Below are positions 1 through 5,850 of a stretch of DNA of 6,365 nt, piece by piece. Each line of letters starts with the position of its first letter. Position 1 is the stretch's first letter. The notes below the pieces were generated by a model, which did not search any database, was not told the DNA's origin, and saw nothing but the letters and a program-made list of their open reading frames with translations. A program made the translations under genes and the position numbers. Location of the stretch: positions 1 through 6,365 of the forward strand of contig CAMCBY010000252.1 in assembly GCA_945873015.1 (NCBI GenBank), in the 5' to 3' direction. The DNA comes from Klebsiella pneumoniae (lineage in GTDB: Bacteria > Pseudomonadota > Gammaproteobacteria > Ga0077536).

Positions 1-2163
1 AACGAGGACCGCTTCCACTTCATCAACTGGACCAAACTCGCGTTTGACAACATGGTGGTCATTCCGGCGGGCAACGGCATCATGCACCAGATCAATCTGG
101 AGAAGATGTCGCCGGTCATTCATGCACAGGATGGCGTGGCTTTCCCCGATACGTGTGTCGGTACCGACAGTCACACGCCGCATGTCGATGCGCTCGGTGT
201 GATTGCGGTCGGTGTCGGAGGTCTGGAAGCGGAGAACGTGATGCTGGGCCGCGCATCGTGGATGCGTTTGCCTGAAATCATTGGCGTTGAGCTGACCGGC
301 AAACTGCAGGAAGGCATCACCGCGACTGATCTGGTGCTGGCACTCACCGAGTTCCTGCGCAAATCGAAAGTAGTCGGCGCCTATCTCGAATTCCACGGCG
401 CCGGCGCGTCTTCGTTGACGCTCGGTGATCGCGCGACCATTTCCAACATGGCACCGGAATACGGCGCCACCGCGGCGATGTTCTCCATCGACCAGCAGAC
501 CTTGGATTATCTCACCCTGACCGGCCGCAGCAGCGAACAGGTGAAACTGGTCGAGACCTATGCCAAAGAAGCGGGCCTGTGGTCCGACAGCCTCAAGAGC
601 GCTGTGTATGAGCGCACCTTGAGTTTTGATCTCAGCAGCGTGGTGCGCACCATGGCTGGCCCCAGCAATCCCCATGCGCGCGTGTCGACCTCCGAGCTTG
701 CGGCCAAAGGTATTGCAGGCGAGTGGCAGGAAATACCCGGGCAGATGCCCGACGGCGCGGTCATCATCGCGGCCATCACGAGTTGCACCAATACCTCCAA
801 CCCGCGCAACGTGATTGCCGCCGCGCTGCTGGCGCGCAATGCCAATCGCCTCGGTTTGACGCGCAAACCCTGGGTCAAGAGTTCGCTCGCACCGGGCTCC
901 AAGACTGTCGCCCTATATCTGGAAGAGGCGGGCTTGAAGTCAGAGCTTGAGAAACTCGGCTTCGGCATCGTGGCGTTTGCCTGCACCACCTGTAACGGCA
1001 TGTCCGGCGCGCTCGATCCGAAGATCCAGCAGGAGATCATCGACCGCGATCTGTATGCGACCGCCGTGCTGTCGGGCAATCGCAATTTCGATGGCCGCAT
1101 CCATCCCTATGCCAAGCAGGCCTTCCTGGCTTCGCCACCGCTGGTGGTGGCCTATGCGCTGGCCGGCACTATTCGCTTTGATATCGAGAAGGATTCCTTC
1201 GGTAACGATGCCGATGGCAAACCCATCATGCCGAAAGACCTGTGGCCGTCGGATGCGGAAATCGATGCCATCGTCGCCAAGAGCGTCACGCCGGAGCAGT
1301 TCCGCAGGGTCTACATCCCGATGTTTGAGGACAAGGGTGGCGCAGCGCAGAAGGTCAGTCCTCTGTACGACTGGCGTGCGCCGAGCACTTACATCCGTCG
1401 TCCGCCCTATTGGGAAGGCGCCCTCGCCGGTGAACGGACCATGAAAGGCATGCGTCCGCTGGCGCTGTTGCCGGACAACATCACGACCGATCATCTCTCG
1501 CCATCCAACGCCATCCTGCTCGACAGTGCGGCCGGTGAGTACCTCGCGAAGATGGGCCTGCCGGAAGAAGACTTCAATTCCTATGCAACCCATCGTGGCG
1601 ATCATCTCACCGCGCAGCGTGCGACATTTGCCAATCCGCAGCTCGTCAATGAAATGGCGATAGTCGATGGCAAGGTCAAGAAGGGATCGTTGGCGCGCGT
1701 CGAGCCAGAAGGGCAGGTGATGCGCATGTGGGAAGCGATTGAAACTTACATGAATCGTAAACAACCGCTGATCATCATTGCCGGCGCAGACTACGGACAG
1801 GGCAGCTCGCGCGACTGGGCAGCCAAGGGCGTGCGTCTCGCCGGTGTCGAGACCATCGTCGCCGAAGGTTTCGAGCGTATCCATCGCACCAACCTGATAG
1901 GCATGGGCGTGTTGCCGCTCGAATTCAAGGCCGGCGTTAATCGCAACACCTTGAGTCTGGACGGCACCGAGACCTACGACGTTGAAGGCGCGCGCACACC
2001 GCGTGCCGATCTGACGCTGGTCATCCATCGCAAAAATGGCGAGACCGTCAAAGTGCCGGTGACCTGCCGCCTCGATACGGCGGAAGAAGTCTCGGTGTAT
2101 GAGGCCGGTGGTGTGTTGCAACGATTCGCGCAGGACTTCCTCGCGGCGACCGTCGCGGCCTGA
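1..2163 (+). CDS. acnD: Fe-S-dependent 2-methylcitrate dehydratase AcnD (5' end cut by window)
   Basis: Aconitase-superfamily enzyme. AcnD dehydrates 2-methylcitrate to a methylaconitate isomer in the 2-methylcitrate cycle of propionate breakdown, in the cytoplasm. The frame is open from base 1, so the gene begins outside. 720 residues are visible, against roughly 860-870 for the family, so about 150 are missing. The [4Fe-4S] ligands are present as a Cys in TSCTNTSN (visible residue 262) and two in CTTCNG (328 and 331). DTCVGTDSHTPH near residues 50-60 is the aconitase substrate-site motif. The C-terminal swivel domain carries GADYGQGSSRDWA with the conserved SSR at 602-604. The ATG at 52 is internal: the codons before it (NEDRFHFINWTKLAFDN) match aconitase sequence. 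AcnD is preferred over AcnA or LeuC because prpF follows directly. The family call is very sure; the AcnD subtype rests partly on context. Confidence 0.95.
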   Translation, partial: NEDRFHFINWTKLAFDNMVVIPAGNGIMHQINLEKMSPVIHAQDGVAFPDTCVGTDSHTPHVDALGVIAVGVGGLEAENVMLGRASWMRLPEIIGVELTGKLQEGITATDLVLALTEFLRKSKVVGAYLEFHGAGASSLTLGDRATISNMAPEYGATAAMFSIDQQTLDYLTLTGRSSEQVKLVETYAKEAGLWSDSLKSAVYERTLSFDLSSVVRTMAGPSNPHARVSTSELAAKGIAGEWQEIPGQMPDGAVIIAAITSCTNTSNPRNVIAAALLARNANRLGLTRKPWVKSSLAPGSKTVALYLEEAGLKSELEKLGFGIVAFACTTCNGMSGALDPKIQQEIIDRDLYATAVLSGNRNFDGRIHPYAKQAFLASPPLVVAYALAGTIRFDIEKDSFGNDADGKPIMPKDLWPSDAEIDAIVAKSVTPEQFRRVYIPMFEDKGGAAQKVSPLYDWRAPSTYIRRPPYWEGALAGERTMKGMRPLALLPDNITTDHLSPSNAILLDSAAGEYLAKMGLPEEDFNSYATHRGDHLTAQRATFANPQLVNEMAIVDGKVKKGSLARVEPEGQVMRMWEAIETYMNRKQPLIIIAGADYGQGSSRDWAAKGVRLAGVETIVAEGFERIHRTNLIGMGVLPLEFKAGVNRNTLSLDGTETYDVEGARTPRADLTLVIHRKNGETVKVPVTCRLDTAEEVSVYEAGGVLQRFAQDFLAATVAA

Positions 2164-2211
2164 GACAAAAGCTCGATGTATCGGATGCTCCGCACCGACT
2201 GATGCATCCCC

Positions 2212-2248
2212 ATGGGGCGGAACGGTAACGAACCGCCCCATTCTTTTT
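2212..2248 (+). terminator. Intrinsic-terminator-like hairpin between acnD and prpF
   Basis: A perfect 9-bp stem pairs ATGGGGCGG (2212-2220) with CCGCCCCAT (2233-2241). The 12-base loop can close further through a CG/CG step onto GTAA, a GNRA-type tetraloop. Stem and T-rich tail (TCTTTTT, 2242-2248) give the form of a Rho-independent terminator. It lies 48 bases after the acnD stop and just before the prpF ribosome binding site. Since prpF needs expression together with acnD, partial termination or mRNA 3'-end protection is more likely than a full stop. The structure is read from sequence; its strength is not measured. Confidence 0.7.
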
Positions 2249-2258
2249 GGAGACAGGA
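2249..2258 (+). promoter_or_regulatory. Ribosome binding site deciding the prpF start
   Basis: GGAG at 2249-2252 lies 10 bases before the ATG at 2263, and a second purine core, AGGA (2255-2258), lies 4 bases before it. Either supports the 2263 start. An in-frame ATG at 2212 sits in the left arm of the hairpin, has no such site, and would add 17 residues (MGRNGNEPPHSFWRQEF) unlike the family N-terminus. Confidence 0.75.
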
Positions 2259-2262
2259 ATTC

Positions 2263-3456
2263 ATGGCTCACGTACCTCAGATAAAAATTCCCGCCACTTA
2301 CATGCGCGGCGGCACCAGCAAGGGTGTTTTTTTTCGACTGCAGGATCTGCCTGCCAGTTGCCAGCAGCCAGGCGAAGCGCGCGACAAGCTGCTGCTGCGC
2401 GTGATCGGCAGCCCCGACCCTTACGGCAAACAGATTGACGGCATGGGCGGCGCAACCTCCAGCACCAGCAAGACCGTGATCCTCGCCAAGAGCGAGAAGC
2501 CTGATCACGACGTCGACTATCTGTTCGGCCAGGTTTCGATTGATACGGCGTTTGTTGACTGGAGCGGCAACTGCGGCAATCTGTCGGCGGCGGTGGGTGC
2601 GTTCGCCATCAGCAATGGTCTCATCGATCCGGCACGCGTTCCTCACAACGGAATCTGCACGGTGCGCATCTGGCAGGCGAATATTTCCAAGACCATCATT
2701 GGTCATGTGCCGGTCAGCAACGGCGCGGTGCAGGAAACCGGTGACTTCGAACTCGACGGCGTGACCTTCCCGGCCGCCGAAGTGCAGCTTGAATTCATCG
2801 ACCCGGCCGACGAGGGAGAGGGAGAGGGCGGCGGCGCGATGTTCCCGACCGGCAATCTGGTCGATGAACTGGAAGTGCCCGGAGTCGGCACGTTCAAGGC
2901 GACCATGATCAATGCCGGCATTCCGACGGTATTTGTCGACGCAGAGGCGATTGGTTATACCGGCACCGAATTACAGGACGCCATCAACGGCGACGCCAAG
3001 GCGCTCGCCATGTTCGAAACCATGCGCGCCTATGGCGCATTACGCATGGGCTTGATCAAAGACGTCTCCGAAGCCGCTAAACGCCAGCACACACCGAAGA
3101 TTGCGTTTGTCGCCAAACCTAAAGACTACCTGTCGTCGAGCGGCAAGGCCGTCACTGTCGCTGATGTAGACCTGCTGGTGCGCGCCTTGTCGATGGGCAA
3201 ACTGCATCACGCCATGATGGGCACCGCCGCGGTCGCCATCGGCACGGCCGCAGCGATCCCGGGCACCTTGGTCAATCTCGCCGCGGGTGGCAAAGCACGC
3301 AACCAGGTGCGCTTCGGTCATCCGTCCGGCACTTTGCGTGTCGGCGCCGAAGCCACACAAAACAACGGCGAGTGGACAGTCACCAAGGCCATCATGAGCC
3401 GCAGCGCGCGGGTGCTCATGGAAGGCTGGGTGCGGGTGCCGGGCGACACGTTTTGA
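2263..3456 (+). CDS. prpF: 2-methylaconitate isomerase PrpF
   Basis: PrpF isomerises the product of AcnD to 2-methyl-cis-aconitate, so the AcnD-PrpF pair substitutes for PrpD in propionate catabolism. It belongs to the diaminopimelate-epimerase-like fold family. The 397-residue product has the usual family length. The two residues shown to matter in Shewanella oneidensis PrpF, K73 and C107, appear at a constant offset of three as K70 (in TSSTSKTVIL) and C104 (in SGNCGN). Other family-like segments are MRGGTSKGVFF (14-24), FPTGN (194-198), NAGIPTVFV (217-225) and GHPSGTLRV (352-360). The start at 2263 is set by its ribosome binding site. It is 99 bases downstream of acnD on the same strand, with a terminator-like hairpin between, so it is probably co-transcribed but possibly tuned separately. 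Odd points are a run of eight T at codons 22-24 and a GAGGGA repeat at codons 184-189. Confidence 0.96.
   Translation: MAHVPQIKIPATYMRGGTSKGVFFRLQDLPASCQQPGEARDKLLLRVIGSPDPYGKQIDGMGGATSSTSKTVILAKSEKPDHDVDYLFGQVSIDTAFVDWSGNCGNLSAAVGAFAISNGLIDPARVPHNGICTVRIWQANISKTIIGHVPVSNGAVQETGDFELDGVTFPAAEVQLEFIDPADEGEGEGGGAMFPTGNLVDELEVPGVGTFKATMINAGIPTVFVDAEAIGYTGTELQDAINGDAKALAMFETMRAYGALRMGLIKDVSEAAKRQHTPKIAFVAKPKDYLSSSGKAVTVADVDLLVRALSMGKLHHAMMGTAAVAIGTAAAIPGTLVNLAAGGKARNQVRFGHPSGTLRVGAEATQNNGEWTVTKAIMSRSARVLMEGWVRVPGDTF
2327..2334 (+). repeat. T8 homopolymer inside prpF
   Basis: Eight consecutive T lie near the start of prpF, spanning the last two bases of a GTT codon and two TTT codons (V22-F23-F24). 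Such a run stands out in this GC-rich sequence, where Phe is often encoded by TTC. A one-base slip here would truncate the protein early. Confidence 0.9.
2812..2829 (+). repeat. Three tandem GAGGGA-like hexamers in prpF
   Basis: GAGGGA GAGGGA GAGGGC encodes the acidic-glycine stretch EGEGEG (residues 184-189) just before the GGGAMFPTGN segment. The hexamer preserves frame, so copy-number change would only lengthen or shorten a Glu-Gly loop. Confidence 0.85.
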
Positions 3457-3515
3457 GGTAATCGGGCGCGCTCGCGTATTGTGCTCAGGGCATGCGAGAC
3501 GAGCAACGCAAACCT

Positions 3516-3529
3516 GCCCACCTTGCCGG
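3516..3529 (+). repeat. Left arm of a 14-bp perfect inverted repeat
   Basis: GCCCACCTTGCCGG here is the exact reverse complement of 3698-3711. The arms are 168 bases apart. The right arm encodes part of the C-terminal tail (around APTLPA) of the minus-strand YeeE/YedE-like protein, while this arm is non-coding. Confidence 0.85.
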
Positions 3530-3635
3530 TCAACAAACGGCCATGCGTTCCAACTAGGCTGCGGGCGCGTATTGCGTACGGCAAAGCCGACTTTTATCAC
3601 CCACAGACAGCCCGTCTGCGCCGGCACGCCGCCGG

Positions 3636-3668
3636 GCGAGGCCGGCCTTGTGAGGTCGGCCGTGTCGC
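3636..3668. terminator. GC-rich hairpin at the convergent junction, possible terminator
   Basis: GGCCGGCC (3640-3647) pairs with GGTCGGCC (3654-3661) across a 6-base loop, with one G-T mismatch that becomes G-U in RNA. The stem extends by GCGA (3636-3639) with TCGC (3665-3668) past a 3-base bulge. It lies 7 bases beyond the stop of the minus-strand gene. No T-tract follows on either strand, so it is only a candidate bidirectional or Rho-assisted terminator. Confidence 0.4.
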
Positions 3669-3674
3669 AGTCTG

Positions 3675-4124
3675 TCAGCGATTCGGGGCGAGACCGGCCG
3701 GCAAGGTGGGCGCGCTCGGTCTGATCAGCAGATCCTTCAATAGAAAACCGATGAACATCGCGGCGACGAACAGCATGACATCCGTCGAACCGCTCGCGAG
3801 CGCCACCAGCGCCGGTCCCGGACAGAACCCGGCCAACGCCCAACCTGCACCAAACAGGCTGGCACCGGTGACCAGTTGCCAGTCGATATCGCGGCGCGTC
3901 GGAATATCGAAACGCGCAGCGAGGAGGGGATGGGGACGCCCGACCGCCAACCTATAACCGATAAAGTTGACCGCCACCGCGCCGCCCATCACGAACATGA
4001 GCGCCGGATCCCACGCGCCGAAAATGTCGAGAAAACCCACCACCTTGGCCGGCTGCGTCATGCCCGAGATACCGAGCCCGACCGCGAACAGCACACCTAA
4101 CAGAAAGAAGCTCAGGACTTTCAT
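3675..4124 (-). CDS. YeeE/YedE-type sulfur transporter, second half (DUF6691-like, PmpB-like)
   Basis: A small inner-membrane protein of 149 residues with about four hydrophobic segments (roughly 3-20, 39-57, 84-103, 115-133). SGMTQPAKVVGFLDIFGAWDPALMF (20-44) and FGAGWALAGFCPGPAL (91-106) are hallmark segments of the C-terminal half of YeeE/YedE proteins; C101 in the FCPGPA motif is the conserved cysteine. Related YeeE (TsuA) transports thiosulfate through cysteine-lined hydrogen bonding. The substrate here is inferred as thiosulfate or another sulfane-sulfur compound. The ATG at 4124 overlaps the upstream gene's stop as ATGA and has GGAGG six bases before it; a longer in-frame start at 4232 lies inside the upstream gene and adds a non-hydrophobic Cys/Arg-rich leader, so it is rejected. 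This is the last gene of the minus-strand operon. Its 3' end contains the right arm of the inverted repeat. Confidence 0.9.
   Translation of the reverse strand: MKVLSFFLLGVLFAVGLGISGMTQPAKVVGFLDIFGAWDPALMFVMGGAVAVNFIGYRLAVGRPHPLLAARFDIPTRRDIDWQLVTGASLFGAGWALAGFCPGPALVALASGSTDVMLFVAAMFIGFLLKDLLIRPSAPTLPAGLAPNR
3698..3711 (-). repeat. Right arm of the 14-bp inverted repeat
   Basis: CCGGCAAGGTGGGC on the plus strand is the exact reverse complement of 3516-3529. It sits within the last dozen or so codons of the YeeE/YedE second-half gene, in a hydrophilic Pro/Ala-rich tail that is probably not under strong constraint. Confidence 0.85.
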
Positions 4125-4561
4125 GCCGCACCTCCAAGCACGTGACGGATGACAAACACCGTCGCAATACCGACAGTCATAAACACGCCGGTCGCAACCA
4201 GCGAGCGCGGCGATAAACGCGCCATGCCACACACACCATGTCCGCTGGTGCAGCCGCCACCGAGACGCGTACCAAAACCCACCGCCAGCCCGGCGACACC
4301 CAACAGCAGATGGTTGCTGCTCATCGCGCCCGGCAAGGCTTGGGGAAAGATTTTGCCGATGGCGATACCACCCGCCAACATGCCGATGAGAAACGCTGCG
4401 CGCAGCAGACGTTCGCTGCCTGAACTTCCCGCCGCGACGAGACCGGCGGCAATACCGCTGACCCCGAGTATGCGTCCGTTGACCGCCAGCATCAGTGCCG
4501 CAGCGAGACCGATAATCGCGCCCCCTGTCAGGGCAGCGGGAATACTTCCAGGCTCAATCAT
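4121..4561 (-). CDS. YeeE/YedE-type sulfur transporter, first half (PmpA-like)
   Basis: An inner-membrane protein of 146 residues with about five hydrophobic segments (roughly 9-28, 31-47, 54-72, 84-99, 119-138). The diagnostic motif GGGCTSGHGVCG (101-112) carries C104 and C111 and belongs to the sulphur-transport (YeeE/YedE) family. In the characterised thiosulfate transporter YeeE/TsuA the matching region lines the substrate path. Full-length YeeE is about twice this size, so this gene and the next one look like the two halves of one transporter made as separate, probably heteromeric, subunits. Its ATG at 4561 follows GAGG (4570-4567) by five bases, and only nine bases separate it from the sqr stop, so it is in the same operon. 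The substrate is inferred (thiosulfate, polysulfide or similar), not proven. Confidence 0.9.
   Translation of the reverse strand: MIEPGSIPAALTGGAIIGLAAALMLAVNGRILGVSGIAAGLVAAGSSGSERLLRAAFLIGMLAGGIAIGKIFPQALPGAMSSNHLLLGVAGLAVGFGTRLGGGCTSGHGVCGMARLSPRSLVATGVFMTVGIATVFVIRHVLGGAA
4131..4135 (-). promoter_or_regulatory. Ribosome binding site for the second YeeE/YedE gene
   Basis: GGAGG on the minus strand lies six bases before the ATG at 4124 and inside the last codons of the upstream gene. With the ATGA stop/start overlap it points to coupled translation of the two half-transporters. Confidence 0.8.
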
Positions 4562-4566
4562 GGTGA

Positions 4567-4570
4567 CCTC
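4567..4570 (-). promoter_or_regulatory. Ribosome binding site for the first YeeE/YedE gene
   Basis: GAGG on the minus strand abuts the sqr TGA stop (4573-4571) and lies five bases before the ATG at 4561. It fixes this start and shows how tightly the two genes are packed. Confidence 0.7.
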
Positions 4571-5806
4571 TCAAAACGCTTTCAGATGGGATTCAGGCAT
4601 CAGCCACGGCCACTTGCGACCGGCAACCAATCCTTTCCAGTAGATGTAGGGGAGAACGTACTTCTTCAACAAATACATGCTGAGACGCTCCTTGCCCTGG
4701 TCAAAGGGAAAGGTCTCCTGCGGATTCAAGTCGTAGTCGAACTCCGCAAGAATCAAACGGCCATAACCGGTCACCAGCGGACAAGAGGTATAACCGTCGT
4801 ATTTTTTATCCAGCGTGCGGCCGTTCATGGTCGCCGCCAGATTGAAAATCAAGACCGGCAACTGCGCACGCACAGCCGCCGCAGTCTTGGACGTCGGGCA
4901 ACTGCTCGAATCACCGAGACTGAATACGTTCGCATAGCGGGTGTGTTGCAGCGTGCCTTTATCGACATCGACAAAACCGGCGTCATTGGCCAGTGGACTG
5001 CTGCTGACGACCAGCGGCGCGCTCATCTGCGGCGTGATGTGCAGCATGTCGTATTTTTCAGTGCGCGTTTCGCCGCTCTTGGTGTGTTCGAAACTCGCTT
5101 CATGGGCCACTGCGTCAACCGCTTTAAGCTTCCACGCAAACTGGGTGTCGATGGCGCGTTGGCTGCAGATTTCGGTCAGCGCGGCGGCGTATTTTTTGAC
5201 CGCAAAAATACTGTCGCCGGCGCAGCGGTAAGACACCGTAATCTGCTCGCGCACGCCGCTGCGTCGGAAGTGATCCTCGGCCAGATACATGATCTTCTGC
5301 GGTGCGCCGGCACATTTGATGGGCGGCGGCGGGAAGGTAAACATCGCCACGCCGCGCTTCAGATTGCGGATGTTTTCCCAGGTCGAAGGCACGCTGTCAT
5401 AACTGTAGTTGCTGCAGATGCCATGATTGCCGAGATTGCCCTTGAGTCCGTCAATCTTGTCCCAGTCGAGTTTCAGGCCGGTAGCGACGATCAGATAGTC
5501 GTAGTCGATGCGTGTACCGGACGCGGTCAAGAGGTGATTGTCATGCGGCAGAAACTCAGCGCACGCTTCGTTGACCCAGTTGATGTTGGCCGGCACCAGT
5601 CCAGTCATCGCGCGGCGAGTAACTTCTCGCGGAAACAACCCGGCGCCGACCATCGTCCATTGCGGCTGGTAGTAATGGAAATCCGAGGGTTCGAGCAAGG
5701 TGATATCGAGTTTGTCCCGACCCGGCAATTGGTCAAGGGCCGAAACCACCGCCATGCCCCCGGTGCCGCCTCCGACTACAACGATACGCGTCTTATTGTT
5801 CTGCAT
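4571..5806 (-). CDS. sqr: Sulfide:quinone oxidoreductase, type II (SQOR-like)
   Basis: An FAD enzyme at the inner membrane that oxidises hydrogen sulfide to sulfane sulfur (polysulfide or an acceptor persulfide) and passes electrons to quinone. 411 residues. The FAD/Rossmann motif GGGTGG is at 12-17, ATG at 108-110, and the second FAD motif LGDSSS at 297-302. The two redox cysteines of type II enzymes are C165 in IKCAGAPQKIMYL and C342 in YTSCPLVTGYG, matching human SQOR Cys201 and Cys379. HYYQPQWTMVGAG (44-56) and TPQMSAP (258-264) also follow the SQOR pattern. The C-terminal part (about 374-401, RLSMYLLKKYVLPYIYWKG and on) is amphipathic and aromatic, as expected for membrane anchoring. Extra cysteines occur at 82, 131, 195, 214 and 303. 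The start at 5806 is chosen by its ribosome binding site. It lies 44 bases after the TauE/SafE stop and 9 before the next gene. Confidence 0.95.
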   Translation of the reverse strand: MQNNKTRIVVVGGGTGGMAVVSALDQLPGRDKLDITLLEPSDFHYYQPQWTMVGAGLFPREVTRRAMTGLVPANINWVNEACAEFLPHDNHLLTASGTRIDYDYLIVATGLKLDWDKIDGLKGNLGNHGICSNYSYDSVPSTWENIRNLKRGVAMFTFPPPPIKCAGAPQKIMYLAEDHFRRSGVREQITVSYRCAGDSIFAVKKYAAALTEICSQRAIDTQFAWKLKAVDAVAHEASFEHTKSGETRTEKYDMLHITPQMSAPLVVSSSPLANDAGFVDVDKGTLQHTRYANVFSLGDSSSCPTSKTAAAVRAQLPVLIFNLAATMNGRTLDKKYDGYTSCPLVTGYGRLILAEFDYDLNPQETFPFDQGKERLSMYLLKKYVLPYIYWKGLVAGRKWPWLMPESHLKAF

Positions 5807-5812
5807 TTTCAT

Positions 5813-5816
5813 CTCC
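5813..5816 (-). promoter_or_regulatory. Ribosome binding site deciding the sqr start
   Basis: GGAG is followed by ATGAAAATG on the minus strand. The first ATG (5812) touches the site with no spacer, whereas the second ATG (5806) has a six-base spacer, so 5806 is preferred. Upstream in-frame codons reaching back to 6001 lie inside the TauE/SafE gene and translate to Arg-rich sequence. Confidence 0.75.
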
Positions 5817-5850
5817 GGCCAGTCGCGCAACCTGCACTCACGTCGTCCTG

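Larger units (their letters stand above)
3457..3674. other. Intergenic gap between convergent genes, no gene seen
   Basis: This 218-bp stretch separates the 3' ends of prpF and the minus-strand yeeE-like gene. Open frames crossing it give low-complexity Arg/Ala/Pro-rich translations without recognisable domains and mostly run into the opposite-strand gene. It contains a GC-rich hairpin (3636-3668) and the left arm of a long inverted repeat (3516-3529). A very short stem (CGGC-AAA-GCCG, 3579-3589, followed by ACTTTT) is the only T-tailed structure seen after prpF. Confidence 0.7.

Noticed and set aside
2212..2262. Upstream in-frame ATG that would lengthen PrpF by 17 residues.
   Set aside because: The ATG is inside the terminator-like stem with no ribosome binding site, while 2263 has GGAG and gives the standard length and the K70/C104 spacing.
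940..2706. Long open frame on the minus strand (588 codons) opposite acnD and prpF.
   Set aside because: It spans two well-recognised genes and their spacer on the other strand, and its His/Arg/Ala-rich translation shows no domain. It is a codon-bias shadow.
3579..3595. Small hairpin CGGC-AAA-GCCG followed by ACTTTT as a prpF terminator.
   Set aside because: A 4-bp stem with a 3-base loop and only four T, about 120 bases after the stop, is too weak to call.
3040..3843. Minus-strand open frame covering the prpF end, the intergenic gap and part of the transporter gene.
   Set aside because: It bridges coding regions of opposite strands in a third frame, has no recognisable motif, and has no reason to exist apart from high GC.
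4121..4124. A frameshift or nonsense mutation splitting one YeeE gene in two.
   Set aside because: The downstream half has its own GGAGG and ATG with ideal spacing, and paired half-size YeeE/YedE genes are a known arrangement, so this looks natural rather than broken.
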